Below, piece after piece: positions 35,005-46,100 of a stretch of DNA of 64,000 nt. This stretch comes from Blastocystis hominis. Lineage: Eukaryota; Sar; Bigyra; Opalinata; Blastocystidae. The stretch covers positions 650,001 through 714,000 of the forward strand of contig NW_013171865.1 in the NCBI RefSeq assembly GCF_000151665.1, in the 5' to 3' direction. Numbering within the stretch: position 1 is the first letter of the stretch; each line of letters opens with the position of its first letter. Position numbers and translations under genes: made by a program. The notes under the pieces were generated by a model, which was not told where the DNA came from, searched no databases, and saw only the letters and a list, made by a program, of their open reading frames with translations.

Positions 35005-36634
35005 TTACAGCGGGATGTTTCCGTGCTTTCTCCAAGGATTGGTCATCTTCTTGGTCTGGAGGATCTCGAGGTCCTCGCAGAGTCTTCTTCGGGTCTCGGT
35101 GGGCTCGATGATGTCGTCGATGAATCCTCTCTGGGCGGCCATGAGCGGGTTGGCGAAGTTGTAGGCGTACTCGGCCTTGTTCTTCTGGAGATCCTTTCCT
35201 CGGAAAATGATCTTGACGGCTCCCTCGGCTCCCATGACGGCGATCTCTCCGTTGGGCCACGAGTAGTTGCTGTCTCCGCGCAGATGCTTCGAGGACATCA
35301 CGCAGTACGCGCCTCCGTAGCTCTTGCGGGTGATGACGGTGACCTTGGGCACGGTCGCCTCCGCGTAGGCGTAGATCAGCTTGGCTCCCTCGCGGATGAT
35401 TCCTCGGTGCTCCTGGTTCACGCCGGGCAGGAAGCCGGGCACGTCCACGAACGTCACCAGCGGGATGTTGAACGCGTCGCAGAAGCGCACGAACCGCGCG
35501 CCCTTCACCGAGGCGTTGATGTCCAGGCAGCCCGCCAGCTCCAGCGGCTGGTTCGCCACCACGCCCACCGTGCGGCCCTCCATGCGGGCGAAGCCCACCA
35601 CGATGTTCTTCGCGAAGTCGGGCGACGTCTCGAAGAACTCCTGCTCGTCCACCACCAGCTTCACCAGCTTCTTCATGTCGTACGGCATGTTCGCGTCCTG
35701 CGGCACGATGTTCGCCAGCGCCGGCTCCGCGCGGCTCCGCGGGTCCGTGCACACGCGGCTCGGAACGCCGTCGCGGTTGTTCAGAGGCAGGTAGTCGTAG
35801 AACGTACGCATCGCGCGAAGCATCTCCACGTCGTTGTCGAACGCGCCCTGCGCCACGCCAGACTTCTTCGTGTGGATCGCAGCGCCGCCCAGCTCCTCCT
35901 GCGTCACTTCCTCCTGCGTCACCGTCTTCACCACGTCCGGACCCGTGATGAACATGTACGACGTGTCGCGCACCATGAAGATGAAATCCGTGATCGCAGG
36001 AGAGTACACAGCGCCTCCAGCGCACGGACCCATGATCAGAGAGATCTGCGGAATCACGCCCGACGACAGAGTGTTCCGCTTGAAGATCTCCGAGTAGCCA
36101 GCAAGAGAGTCGCAGCCCTCCTGGATACGAGCACCGCCGGAGTCGTTCAGACCGATCACCGGAGCACCCACGTCCATGGCCTTGTCCATCACCTTGCAGA
36201 TCTTCTCAGCGTTCGTGCCAGACAGAGAACCTCCCAGCACAGTGAAGTCCTGAGCGAACAGGAACACCAGACGACCGTTGATCGTTCCGTGACCCGTCAC
36301 AACACCATCGCCAGGGTAGTTCTGCTTCTCCATACCGAAATGCACGCAGCGGTGCGCCTTCAGCTGGTCGTACTCGCGGAACGAACCCTTATCCACCAGC
36401 AGCTCGATACGCTCGCGAGCAGTCAGCTTGCCACGCTTGTGCTGAGAATCAATGCGCTTCTCGCCTCCACCAATAAGGGCGCTGTGGCGAGCTTCAGCAA
36501 GTCTTTCAGTGAAAGGCTTCGTTAAATCAACAGCTCCGGCGAAACTGCGCTACACCATCACACTCACAGATTCAAAATCGTACAGCAAGAGTCACAGCAC
36601 GCTTCGAAATCATAGAAGGAACAGATGCGAGCAT
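35005..36634 (-). CDS. PCCB: Propionyl-CoA carboxylase beta chain
   Basis: Carboxyltransferase half of a biotin-dependent acyl-CoA carboxylase (propionyl-CoA to methylmalonyl-CoA), 531 residues with one 34-nt intron (36550-36583). The N-terminus [20 protein letters not shown] is a basic, Ser-rich targeting sequence for the mitochondrion-related organelle. The two carboxyltransferase halves are complete: [43 protein letters not shown] with [16 protein letters not shown], then [29 protein letters not shown] and the terminal NIPL. No biotin domain, as expected for a beta chain. It fits a succinate/propionate branch of organelle metabolism. A GTTTGTTTGTT run lies about 85 bp past the TAA. Confidence 0.95.
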
Positions 36635-36837
36635 TCTTTGGGAAAACCTAGAATGGGAGAATAATGGAGAAACGAGGGAAACTCGTATCAGTTGTCACAA
36701 CAAACAATAAACAACGGATATAAAACTAGCAAATGGACGAAGTAGTCATGCTTATTCATGATGAACCTCTCTGCAAATGTCGTCATAATACATTTTCCTA
36801 ACAAGCTTGTTTCTACACTTAACGACTCTTCCCAGTA

Positions 36838-38281
36838 TTACTTGTGAACCCCTGAAATGATTTCCACTTCGCAGTAGTCTTCTTCCCTCAAGAGTTTCCT
36901 CAGTCTCACGTGTTCTCCCAAGAGAGGTCCGTTTACCACAATTGCTACACCTCCCTCTCTTGGAGTCGTAGTCTGCAACTCGTCCTTTCCGTCACACCCA
37001 CAATCCACAACTACCTGGTCAATTTTGATCATCATGTTGCTATCGAGGAGTTTCACTTTTGCAGTGAACTCATCGACGAGATCTATAATTTCCGCTTTCT
37101 TTTTATATACTCTATATGACAAAACAGCGCCATCCCCACTTTCCATTAGCGAGTTTTTCGTTTAGAATCTTCACTTCCAGACCTTTTCGAATCCAGTTTT
37201 CTTTTCTCTGCTCCTTCAGCGTATAAACGAACTCGTTCGCCGAATCTCCACTGTCCAGCCTCGCTCGCTTGCTCTCAAAGGCCTCCGCAGAGCGATTCGC
37301 CGACGTTTTCTCCGACGATTCCTCGACACTGCTCTGTTTTCCTTCGAAAATGTCTTGAATAACTTCAGCCTTCTCTCCTTCTCTTGCTTCAGCCTTCTCT
37401 CCTTCCTTCTCTCCCTCCTTCTCTCCTTCTTTGGCTCCCAGAAGTCTCTCGAAATCGACGGTTTTATCCAGCTTCTCTTCCACGGGCTCTTCCTGCTTCG
37501 TTTCCAAGTCAAACGAAGGAATGATCACTCCGGACGACAGATCAACGTCGTCTGCTTGGGTGAAGTGTCTGGGAATGAGAGATGACCACAGAACGTACAG
37601 CTTGCTCTCGTCGAGAGTCTTCTCCATTCTCTCTTTTTCTTCTTCGAAATGCTTGAAGGTGCGGTCTTGGACGTCTTGATTCGCTCGAGCTCGGTCCAGC
37701 TCGCGCTGTTTTCGCATTCTTTCCTTTTCGTCTCTCTGGATATAGGTGATGTACCAGCCCTAAACGCTAATTCGGTTTCATCCAATGCTAACCCGTTCGG
37801 ATTCCTCAATTTCGCAGATTCCATTACTCGCCAGTGTCTGAACAAATCCTGAGAGAGACGTCCAGCACGTTCCGTTCATGTGAACGTGGTTTTTGTCAGC
37901 AATATATTCATTGTATCTTTATTTAAATTCTATAAACGGCAAATACACTGTATTCGCGAAAACACGCTTGTTCGGATATCGAGTTCGTAAAATACTAACA
38001 AAGCCTCTTTCGAACTACATAGCAAAGTCACTAAAGAGTAGTACTGCACGCGAGTTCTGCCCAATGATCTTTCCAGAGTTTTGGGCAAACAACTTCATGT
38101 TTCGTAAGTGCGATTCCGATGCCAGATGACACTTCATTCCGTTTGCATCTCTGCATTGTTTTTGACACATCTGGCAGTACCATCTCAACTTCTGCAAGCC
38201 TTTGGACTATATTTAACTGATTCTCCTTGTAATAACCTTCATCCACTTGGCTACAGCCTTAGGAGACGATAAATCGGGCAT
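36838..38281 (-). CDS. KIN17-like DNA/RNA-binding zinc-finger protein
   Basis: Nuclear protein linked in other eukaryotes to replication, repair and splicing. Five introns (38207-38236, 38015-38044, 37917-37946, 37760-37792, 37112-37139) give exactly 430 residues. The C2H2-type finger reads LRWYCQMCQKQCRDANGMKC followed by CHLASESH. The KIN17 winged-helix follows (FVSILRTRYPNKRVFANTVY, YIADKNHVHMNGTCW), then GWYITYIQRDEKER, a charged middle with KEGEKEGEKEGEK repeats, and the C-terminal tandem SH3-like/KOW region (NWIRKGLEVKILNEKLANG; FTAKVKLLDSNMMIKIDQ). Encoded TAA. Confidence 0.93.
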
Positions 38282-38428
38282 AGAAAAAATCTCTCAAAGT
38301 AAAATTGATTTAACTGCAACAAATTAAAATATTTCAAACTCTTGTGCTAAACACTTTCAATTTCCAAGACTGCAGATATGTAAAACAAACACACTATAGT
38401 AGAAATATGCTCACCTCTAACAAACTCC

Positions 38429-39326
38429 TTACAGCAAAGGACGGCTTTCACCATTACCCTTCCGGACGCAACAAACGATCAATAAAACGATCACCTCCAA
38501 AGCCGTAACGCCACCCGCTCCAATGATGATATACAGTCCATAATTCGTCATAGCCTTCTTGGTAATTCCAAAACAGTTAGAGGCGTCATCTCTCTCACTG
38601 CATCCTCGCGTAATGCTGCTCGCTGAAATGAAGGGATCCTGGTAGTAGCGAACTTGGAACTTGAGCGTGGAATGCTCGCCCGCTTCGTAGTACAGCGGCT
38701 CCCAGGAGTTCGAGAACTCGCAGCCAATCTCTCCCTCATTCATATAGAGCGACCAAGCAGGAGGATTATCCAAAACGAAGGTAGTCTCGTTGTCATGAAC
38801 TCGGAAGCAAATCCGGGAAAGAGTGCCCTGGGTCGAAGAAGTTGCAATGGTGTCGTTCATCACAACATTGGCATCGTGAACCAATTTGAGAGACAGCTTG
38901 CTCTCACCTTTAGGAACTGGCACTTCAACTTCAAAGTAGACTACGTCGCAACTAACACAGCCACCATCTGGGTCGCCCTCGAGATTACATTTGTCACCGG
39001 CAGGATGAATTCCATCTGGTTTTACAACAATCTCCTCCAAGGGATAGTCGTCGTCGTTTACGTAAAGTGTAAAGTTGTTTCCCTCGAACAGCTCTTTTCC
39101 ATTCTTGAGCCAGGAGTTTGCACGGTTGTTGAATCTACAAAGTCAACGAACTGACAGATTAAGACTCGGTGATATCGCTGGTTCGTCTGTTCGGAGAGAA
39201 ATAAAGAGCTGTGCCAATCACCAGGCAAAAAGGGAAGAGCCACAAAACAAAACAAAGTATGCAGCCACACAAAGAGCGATTCTTCTTTTGGTCATCCTCT
39301 ATAGAAGTCGATATAATACTGGACAT
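38429..39326 (-). CDS. Two-TM protein with Cys-rich lumenal domain, unknown
   Basis: No family recognised. ATG 39326 (MSSIISTSIEDDQKKNRSLC) puts an N-terminal TM (GCILCFVLWLFPFCLVIGTA) near residue 25. A ~200-residue exoplasmic domain follows with paired Cys and N-glycosylation sequons (NFT, NDT, NET), then a second TM near the end (YIIIGAGGVTALEVIVLLIV) and a short basic tail. The topology, with both ends cytosolic, is like CDC50/LEM3 flippase subunits, but I do not see that family's motifs. One 31-nt intron (39135-39165); 288 residues, frame exact. TAA is followed at once by GGAGTTTGTT. Confidence 0.7.
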
Positions 39327-39410
39327 GATACTGCAAGATTATGTAAAGAACATAGATCAAGACAACTTTCGTGAGGATGCTCAAGTCTCGTAAATCAATT
39401 CCGTTTTCAG

Positions 39411-39483
39411 GACTGTATAGTGCAGTGGCTAACACGCTCGCCTGACACGCGAGAGATCCCGAGTTCGAGCCTCGGTATAGTCA
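39411..39483 (+). tRNA. tRNA-Val (anticodon GAC)
   Basis: Cloverleaf of 73 nt: acceptor GACTGTA/TATAGTC, anticodon stem CTCGC/GCGAG with loop CTGACAC, giving anticodon GAC. T arm is CCGAG-TTCGAGC-CTCGG, discriminator A. No intron; no encoded CCA. A T5 run follows directly as the Pol III terminator. GAC is a rare choice for eukaryotic Val (usually AAC). Confidence 0.92.
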
Positions 39484-39541
39484 TTTTTCCACTTTTATTC
39501 ACATTTTCCACTCAAGTTTTTTGAGCTTTTTCTGTGAATCG

Positions 39542-40832
39542 ATGTTGAGCGCACTTCTGATGCCTGTGGTGTTTTTGTTCTCTGGTGTACTTGATACACT
39601 TTGCACCCAGCAACTTGTGTACCAGGGTGCTTCTGGTAGCTTTGTTACGCTTGCTTTACTCTAGATATGCGTTCTATGTTTAGCATTTTTTCGTACTATT
39701 TTGCACAAGCGTTAATTGGCATAACACCTATTAAGTTCAGTGATGAAGTGTATTTTGTATGGGAAAGGAGTCATGAGTAGTGGTGTTATCACAGTCGTCG
39801 ATTTAGAAAGTTCAGGTTCATTAGAGAACGAAGTAGATAAGCATATTCAAGTAGCGAGTATGAAATATGGAAAAGACGGTGATAATACATAGAAAATATG
39901 AAAAAGTTGAAAATGCTCTATGTGTTATCAGCCCTTCTGGACATTGCAGGATACGTGATTCGAACAATTGGGTAACTGCCACACACTATTCATTGAAAAA
40001 TAGAATGGTGTATTGTGGGAGCGGTCTTTTCCAAGTGGCATTCAGTTCGGTGGCCATTTTCAGTGCGATTTATTCTCATTTTCTTTTGAAAACCTACATT
40101 TCCAACATGCAATGGCTCGGTATTTTAGTTGTCACTTTTGGTCTCTGCATCTCTCCTCTCTCGGGAAGCACTGTTACAGGCTCTCCCTACATCGGCATTT
40201 GCTTAACTCTCTTAGGAGCCCAATTCTACGCGTTGAGCTACATCGTGAATGAAATGATCTTAGTCCGTGTTTCAATCCTCTCTCTCACTCACAGCGAATC
40301 CCCGGCAATAAAGGAAGCAAAGAAATCTGCAAGAACGTGGGGCTGCTTAATACCTTCTTGTGTCTTCTCGTGATTCTGTTGGACACAAGTGGATTGCGTC
40401 CCTTCTTTCACTCACTTCTAGTTCCCAATCGCGAGCAACTCGTTTTTTCTCCTCTCCGAGCGCGCCACGCCACGCTCCAAGTAGTTTTTGCGCCTTCTCT
40501 CTCAGCTAGGAAGTGCTGATCTCCACTGCTGTGTATATTGGGTCCCATACGCTGCACTCCTATGCTCTGTATTCGGTGCAGGGAATTCTGGGAGCGATTT
40601 GGACGGGGTTGTTGCAGTGTATTCGGGCGTGCATTGTGTTCATCGTATCCAGCTATCTTTATTGCTCGTAGAGGTCGGGAGAGTGTTTGATTTAGGGAGG
40701 ATCCGAACCAGTGCTTGACTTACAGCAAGATTGTGGCGACCATTATCGTTACTACTGGAATTATCATTTTTACAATGGGGAAACAGAGAGTTGCGAGCCA
40801 CTTACTTTCCGATAGTGGAACGGAGAATCAAT
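39542..40832 (+). CDS. SLC35F-like transporter (drug/metabolite transporter superfamily)
   Basis: Multi-pass membrane transporter related to nucleotide-sugar/SLC35F carriers. Eight introns of 28-37 nt (for example 39636-39664, 39770-39806, 39858-39892, 40481-40509) give exactly 345 codons. About ten TMs: MLSALLMPVVFLFSGVLDTL; then KMLYVLSALLDIAGYV; YCGSGLFQVAFSSVAIFSAI; QWLGILVVTFGLCISPLSG; SPYIGICLTLLGAQFYALSY ending in VNE; LLNTFLCLLVILLD; LGAIWTGLLQCIRACIVFIV; and a last TM near VATIIVTTGIIIFTMG. The substrate is unknown. No stop is encoded: GAG AAT CAA T, four bases, TGTTTGTT. The next gene starts only 52 bp after the inferred cleavage site. Confidence 0.85.
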
Positions 40833-40836
40833 GGTT

Positions 40837-40844
40837 TGTTTGTT
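40837..40844 (+). promoter_or_regulatory. Poly(A) downstream element TGTTTGTT
   Basis: Perfect match four bases after T40832, codon position 1 after CAA in the SLC35F-like frame. It lies only 40 bp before the ATG of the PITP gene. Confidence 0.78.
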
Positions 40845-40883
40845 GGACAATGAGCACTTTTTGGTTCACTTTTACATTTAGTG

Positions 40884-41977
40884 ATGATAGTTGAGTTTCG
40901 TGTCCCGTTACCCTTTTGTTTGGATAACCCCATGATTGGTTACCGATATATGAACTTGAAAGCTTGCGAAAGTGCTACTGGAGGTGGCGAAGGAGTAGAA
41001 TGGCTCGTTGAAGAGAAGTATTTTAATAATTCATGTATTTATATAGTTATGACAATACTGATGGTCATCTTGTGTGCGATATTGATGGGTTTTCGATTCC
41101 CCGAAACAAGGGAGTTTACACGCTTAAGCAGTAATTGAATATTGCGAGTTTTGATGTAGTTATTTGATCACCTCTAAATTACCTTCCTGGTTAGTAAAAT
41201 TACTTCCTTCCGGTATTTCATTTTTATCTCGATATTTATCTCATTCCTAGACTCGATATTCTTGGAAGAGAAAGCTTGGATTTCCTCGGAGTACCGCTTT
41301 GCCATCATCACATTCGGATGTATTAGCAAAAAGAGGTTTCAAATCGTTTTGGAGATGAAATACGTGAATCAAGACCGAGTAGTGTATGCGATTTCTTTAT
41401 ACTGTGAAGGGAACCATTGAGAACATCTTCAATTTATCGGAAGAGCAGCTGAAGTCTAGAACCGTGCAGCATTATGATGTATGTGATGCTTATAAGTCAG
41501 AAATCATACCGGATAATGAGGTTTTTAAATACACTTTTTATTTCCAATCTTTAGAATATTTGCAAGTTCTCTTCCCAGCACATTAGTGGATCTCCTCTTA
41601 GTCCTGGCTGGTGGAGAAATCGACGTTTTCTTTTCTTTCATTGCTTTTAGTTCTTAGCTCTCAATACCATGTGCTGCCAATACTGGCTTCTTCATATTAA
41701 GTAGTCGAAACGATTGAGTAGTAACTAGTTTTCACTTTTTTGGGCTCCAACAACTTGGTGAAACCCTTATTTTTCGAAATCAGTGTTACATGAATCGGTA
41801 GTATCGGATCCAGCGATTAATATAAGACAAACCGAGAGACAGATGCTCACTATGATCGATTCGTGGATTCATTTGTCGGAAGAAGACATCTACCGACTGG
41901 AGCTCGAAGGCATGGACGAGTTGAAGAATAAGATGAAGTCATCTGAGCGCTCCATGGCATACACTTCTGGAATATAG
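40884..41977 (+). CDS. Phosphatidylinositol transfer protein (PITP)
   Basis: START-like lipid carrier that moves phosphatidylinositol and another phospholipid between membranes. Eight introns (41018-41046, 41131-41159, 41213-41250, 41379-41409, 41521-41554, 41625-41657, 41701-41728, 41798-41826) in 1.1 kb leave exactly 280 residues, a normal PITP length. The sequence follows the family: MIVEFRVPLPFCLDN, GYRYMNLKACESATGGGEGV, GVYTLKHYLITSKLPSWL, EEKAWISSEYRFAI, GSPLSPGWW, then MLTMIDSWIHLSEEDIYRLE near the end. Encoded TAG, then a TTTGTTTGTT run. One of the most intron-dense genes here. Confidence 0.92.
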
Positions 41978-42009
41978 TAGTTTGTTTGTTGTCAAAGTTT
42001 CTCTTATCA

Positions 42010-42680
42010 ATGGTTGAAGAAGAGAGTCCAAAGGCGAGTAAACAAGACGAGAACGCTTCCGACTCCCAAGAAGATTCAAACAAAGAGAAGAGTGTGGATG
42101 TGTCTGTGGAAACGGAATGTAACACTCCTAAAAGAGAAACGGCGCCGCTAAAACGAACCAGAGGTGAATCATCGGTGACTATTGTTGATTTGGTGAAATC
42201 CCCAAAAAGACGGAAGCAATCCATTGGAAGTACTCCGTTTTCTCGTAATTAGTATTTTGGCAATAAGATATAGCTTCGAGAACTCCCATTAACGGAAGTG
42301 TGCTGGATATGCAAATTGGAAAGCGTCCAGCGAATTCCCCTCTCCCGTCACCTAAGCCGATCGCTTTAGTCACTCCCCCTCAATCCCCGTTGCGGCGTTT
42401 AGTGAAACGAGCCAACGATCTGATTCAAAATACGAATTCGTGCGAAATTCTCTCTTCTCCAGGCCATTCCAAGAGTGTTAGTACTGCTAGTCTGACCTCT
42501 CCACTGAAACCTATGTTATCATCTTCAAATTCTCGCACCATGATTGTCTGACTCTAAGAAATGCATAAGGATTAGGATTTTGTTAAAACAGGAAACTTAG
42601 TAACGAGTTTCTCAGAACAGCTGCTTCACCCAGAGTCATCTCCAAGTCCTACAAAAGGTCGTGTTCTTTTTCCAGATTAG
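42010..42680 (+). CDS. Ser/Pro/Lys-rich, probably nuclear protein, unknown
   Basis: No family recognised. Introns 42245-42273 and 42546-42575 give 203 residues, frame exact, TAG. The sequence is disordered-looking, with acidic N-terminus (MVEEESPKASKQDENASDSQ), a basic patch that could be a nuclear signal (VKSPKRRKQS) and several SP/TP sites (PANSPLPSPKP, TPPQSPLRRLV, SSPSPTKGR), suggesting proline-directed phosphorylation. TGTTTGTT follows the TAG after exactly four bases. Its ATG lies only 22 bp after the poly(A) element of the PITP gene. Confidence 0.65.
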
Positions 42681-43121
42681 AGAGTGTTTGTTTCAATTAA
42701 GGGGTCGCCTACTCATTGGGTTGAACCCATTTTGTAACAAGTGTTATGATAGTTTCCCAGGGTTCATTTGCTTGGAGAGCTCGTAGTGTACAGGAAGAAT
42801 TATCAAGTTTTGCGTATATTTGTAAGAGACATCAAATAGAGAAAAAGTGATTTAAGACTATTACCAATAGTTTTAGACAGTCAAGTGAATGAAATCACCT
42901 GCACTTCTAGTTTCTTTGCAATCCTGGTGGATATGATGTGCTCATTTGAAATTTGTTCTTACAATGAAAGACGTATTCCTTTTTAATTACTTTCATGGGA
43001 TAACCCATTCCAACGTCCAGATCGATTTATATAAAATATGTATACAATATATATTGAATGATCTCTCAACAGTGATAATGGAGTGAATGTTCTTCAGATA
43101 TAATGACAGAACGTTCTTTCG
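42681..43121. other. AT-rich intergenic region before the LRR gene
   Basis: 441 bp with no convincing ORF. It includes a TATATAAAATATG-like stretch (about 43028-43055) that could serve as a core promoter. The sharp drop in GC content begins here. Confidence 0.5.
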
Positions 43122-46100
43122 ATGCAGGCTCTCATATCCGATACTATTGAAACTTCAACAAAGATTAGAAATACAGAATTGAAAGTTATGTGTCAAATAC
43201 TCAATGGTCATTTTTTCATATTTACAATGAACAACAATTTTGAAAGTACATATTATTATGCAGCTTACTAATATAGGTGAAACAGAGCTAATTAATGAAT
43301 TAGAAGAATTGAGAAAAGAAGGATCGCAGGTTACTGGTTTGACGATACCATCGAGCAGCTATAACAGCCTGAATACAGTTATCATAATCCATTTCGACAT
43401 GCTGCAAACTATTGTGATCGGGAATGATTCTTTCGGATCCGTGAAAACCTTCAAAATCGATGGATTGAATCGATTGAAAACTATCAGAATCGGAATCAAT
43501 TCATTTACCAAGATCAAGAATTGGTATGGCAATGATGAGTCAAAGTCATTTCACATATTGAATTGTGAATCATTGGAATCCATTCAAATCGGTGAATATA
43601 GTTTCAGTGATTTTGCTGGCGACTTTGAATTGAAAAATCTACCCCGCTTACAAGATATCAAAATTGGGTCATTAGGAGGTACATCAAATAATTTCTATGG
43701 ATGTTCCTTTGTGATACAAGGTATTAATCTGCTATTGCATATTGAAATTGTTTAGATCTACCAAATTTACAATCTATTTTTTTAGGCAGATTTGTGTTCT
43801 GTGAATCCTTATCAACTATAATTGAGAGTATCAGATGATCTGTAAAAAATGATTGCTATAGATCTTCCATCATTAAAATCCATTCATCTAGGAAAGTATG
43901 CACTTTTTGGAAGAGAAAGAGATGATGATTCATGTTCCTTGACAATGCGAAGTACGCGTGAAATGATTCGAAATGATTGAATTAACACGTAGATCTTCCA
44001 AATCTGATAGAAATTACTAATCATAGAAGAGGAACCAACTTTGTTCATCCTCGCTCATTATTACTCGAAGGTAGTTAAAGAAAATAAATATTGATTCCAT
44101 GTAGATATTCCTAATCTTGAAAATGTGACACTATCTGATTCATTCAAATATGTTACAACAGCGGTTGTATATAGTATTTTTTTGGTTCCATCTCCGAATC
44201 TAGATGTTTCTGAAATGCTCTTTCCAGAAGTCAACTATTTCTATTTCATTCAATCAATGGATTCTTCTATATCCTCAATTCACATTCCCAACTGGACTTG
44301 TAATGATATCAATTATACAGTATTTGATTTCTCGCGGTTTACTCTTGTGGAATCTATCGAAATCGACAATGATTGTTTTGGATGCGTGCAAACATTCCAA
44401 ATCGATGGATTGAATCGATTGAAAACTATTAAAATCGGAAACAATTCGTTTACCAAGAAAAAGAATGATTGGGGAAATGACACATCGAAATCAGTCCACA
44501 TTTTGAATTGTGAATCATTAGAATCGATTGAAATTGGTGAGTATAGTTTCAGTGATTTTGCTGGGGAATTTGAATTGAAGAATCTACCACAATTACAGTC
44601 GATTCAAATTGGTACAATCGAGAGTGATTCGCTCAATTTTTGCTATAGTTCGTTTATGATTCGAGGTATTGATACGCTATTAAACATGGATAATAACTAG
44701 ATCTTCCAAATTTACAATCCATTACATTAGGTGATGGTGCATTCTCTTGTTCCCTATCAACAATAATCGAAAGTATTGAATGAATTCGAATGAAATGATT
44801 ATTATAGATCTTCCATCATTACAATCCATTCAACTAGGAAACAGTGCACTTCGTGGAAAAAAAGATGCATCATGCTCACTCATAATGCGAAGTAGGCGTG
44901 AAATGATTCCAGATAATTGAATTAATACGTAGATCTTCCAAATCTAACATCTATAATTAATTCTGAAGGCAATAGTTTTGTGAATCATCGTTCATTGACA
45001 TTTGAAAGTAATTTGAAGTAATGGGTCATTTGATGATATTTAGATATTCCAAATATTCAAATCATTGATCTTCCTGATTTATTCTCAAATGTTCAGTCGA
45101 AGTCGATATCGAGTTATTTTTTGTGTGACATGGTTATTTTCATAGATGTTAGTACTCAATTGAAAAATGTAATTCCACTATTAATAAACGATCTCCGTTA
45201 TATTGACAAGCAGATAGAGTCAATAATCATTCCGAATAATAGCTGTAATAGTTCTGAACAAACAATAATAAATTTCAATGGATTTTTACTAGTAAAATCC
45301 ATTGAAATTGGAGATAATTGTTTTGGATCAGTCAGTACTTTCAGAATCGACAGATTGAGTCAATTAAGAAGTCTAAAAATAGGAAAAAACTCGTTTACTC
45401 AGAAAAAGAATTGGTATGGAAATGTCAAAACGAAGTCATATTACATACTAAACTGTTCATCATTGGAATCGATTGAAATAGGTCAGTATAGTTTCAGTGA
45501 TTATGCTGGAGACTTTAAGTTGGAGAATCTGCCACAATTACAATCCATTCAAATTGGTAAAATTGGAATTGATTCTTGTAATTTCTACTCTAGTTCACTT
45601 AGACTTCAAAGTATGAATTTGATATTGAACATATTTTTATTATTATTAGATCTTCCAAATCTGCAGTCCATCACATTAGGAAACAATGCATTCCGAGAAT
45701 CACTATCAACAATAATCGAAAGTACTGAATGATTTCAAATGAAATGATTACTATAGATCTTCCATCACTGCAATCTATTCAGTTAGGACATGCCGCTATT
45801 GATGGAAGAGATAATAATTATACTTGCTCATTAAAAATGCGAAGTAGGCGTGAAATAATAAAAAAAGTTAAAAAAAGACCTTCCAAATCTAACATTCATC
45901 ATTAATTCTGAAGGATGTAGTTTCAATGAAGTTCGTAATGTCATTTTTCAAAGTAGATATTTATATAGCAATTCATTCATAATTTGAATAGATATGCCTA
46001 CTATTGAAATAGTTGATTTGCCTAATTCATTCCACAGTGTAGTGGAATATGAAACTACACGTATTTATATGTGCGATTTTAAACATAGACTGTTCAGAGC

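Noticed and set aside
31404-36525. Plus-strand ORFs of 677 and 500 codons opposite HSP70 and PCCB
   Set aside because: Antisense mirrors of highly biased genes; His/Leu/Arg-rich with no recognisable domain.
39211-39270. Start of the two-TM protein at a GTG near 39270
   Set aside because: ATG 39326 in another frame gives a continuous N-terminal TM and joins the main exon through one 31-nt intron with exact phase.
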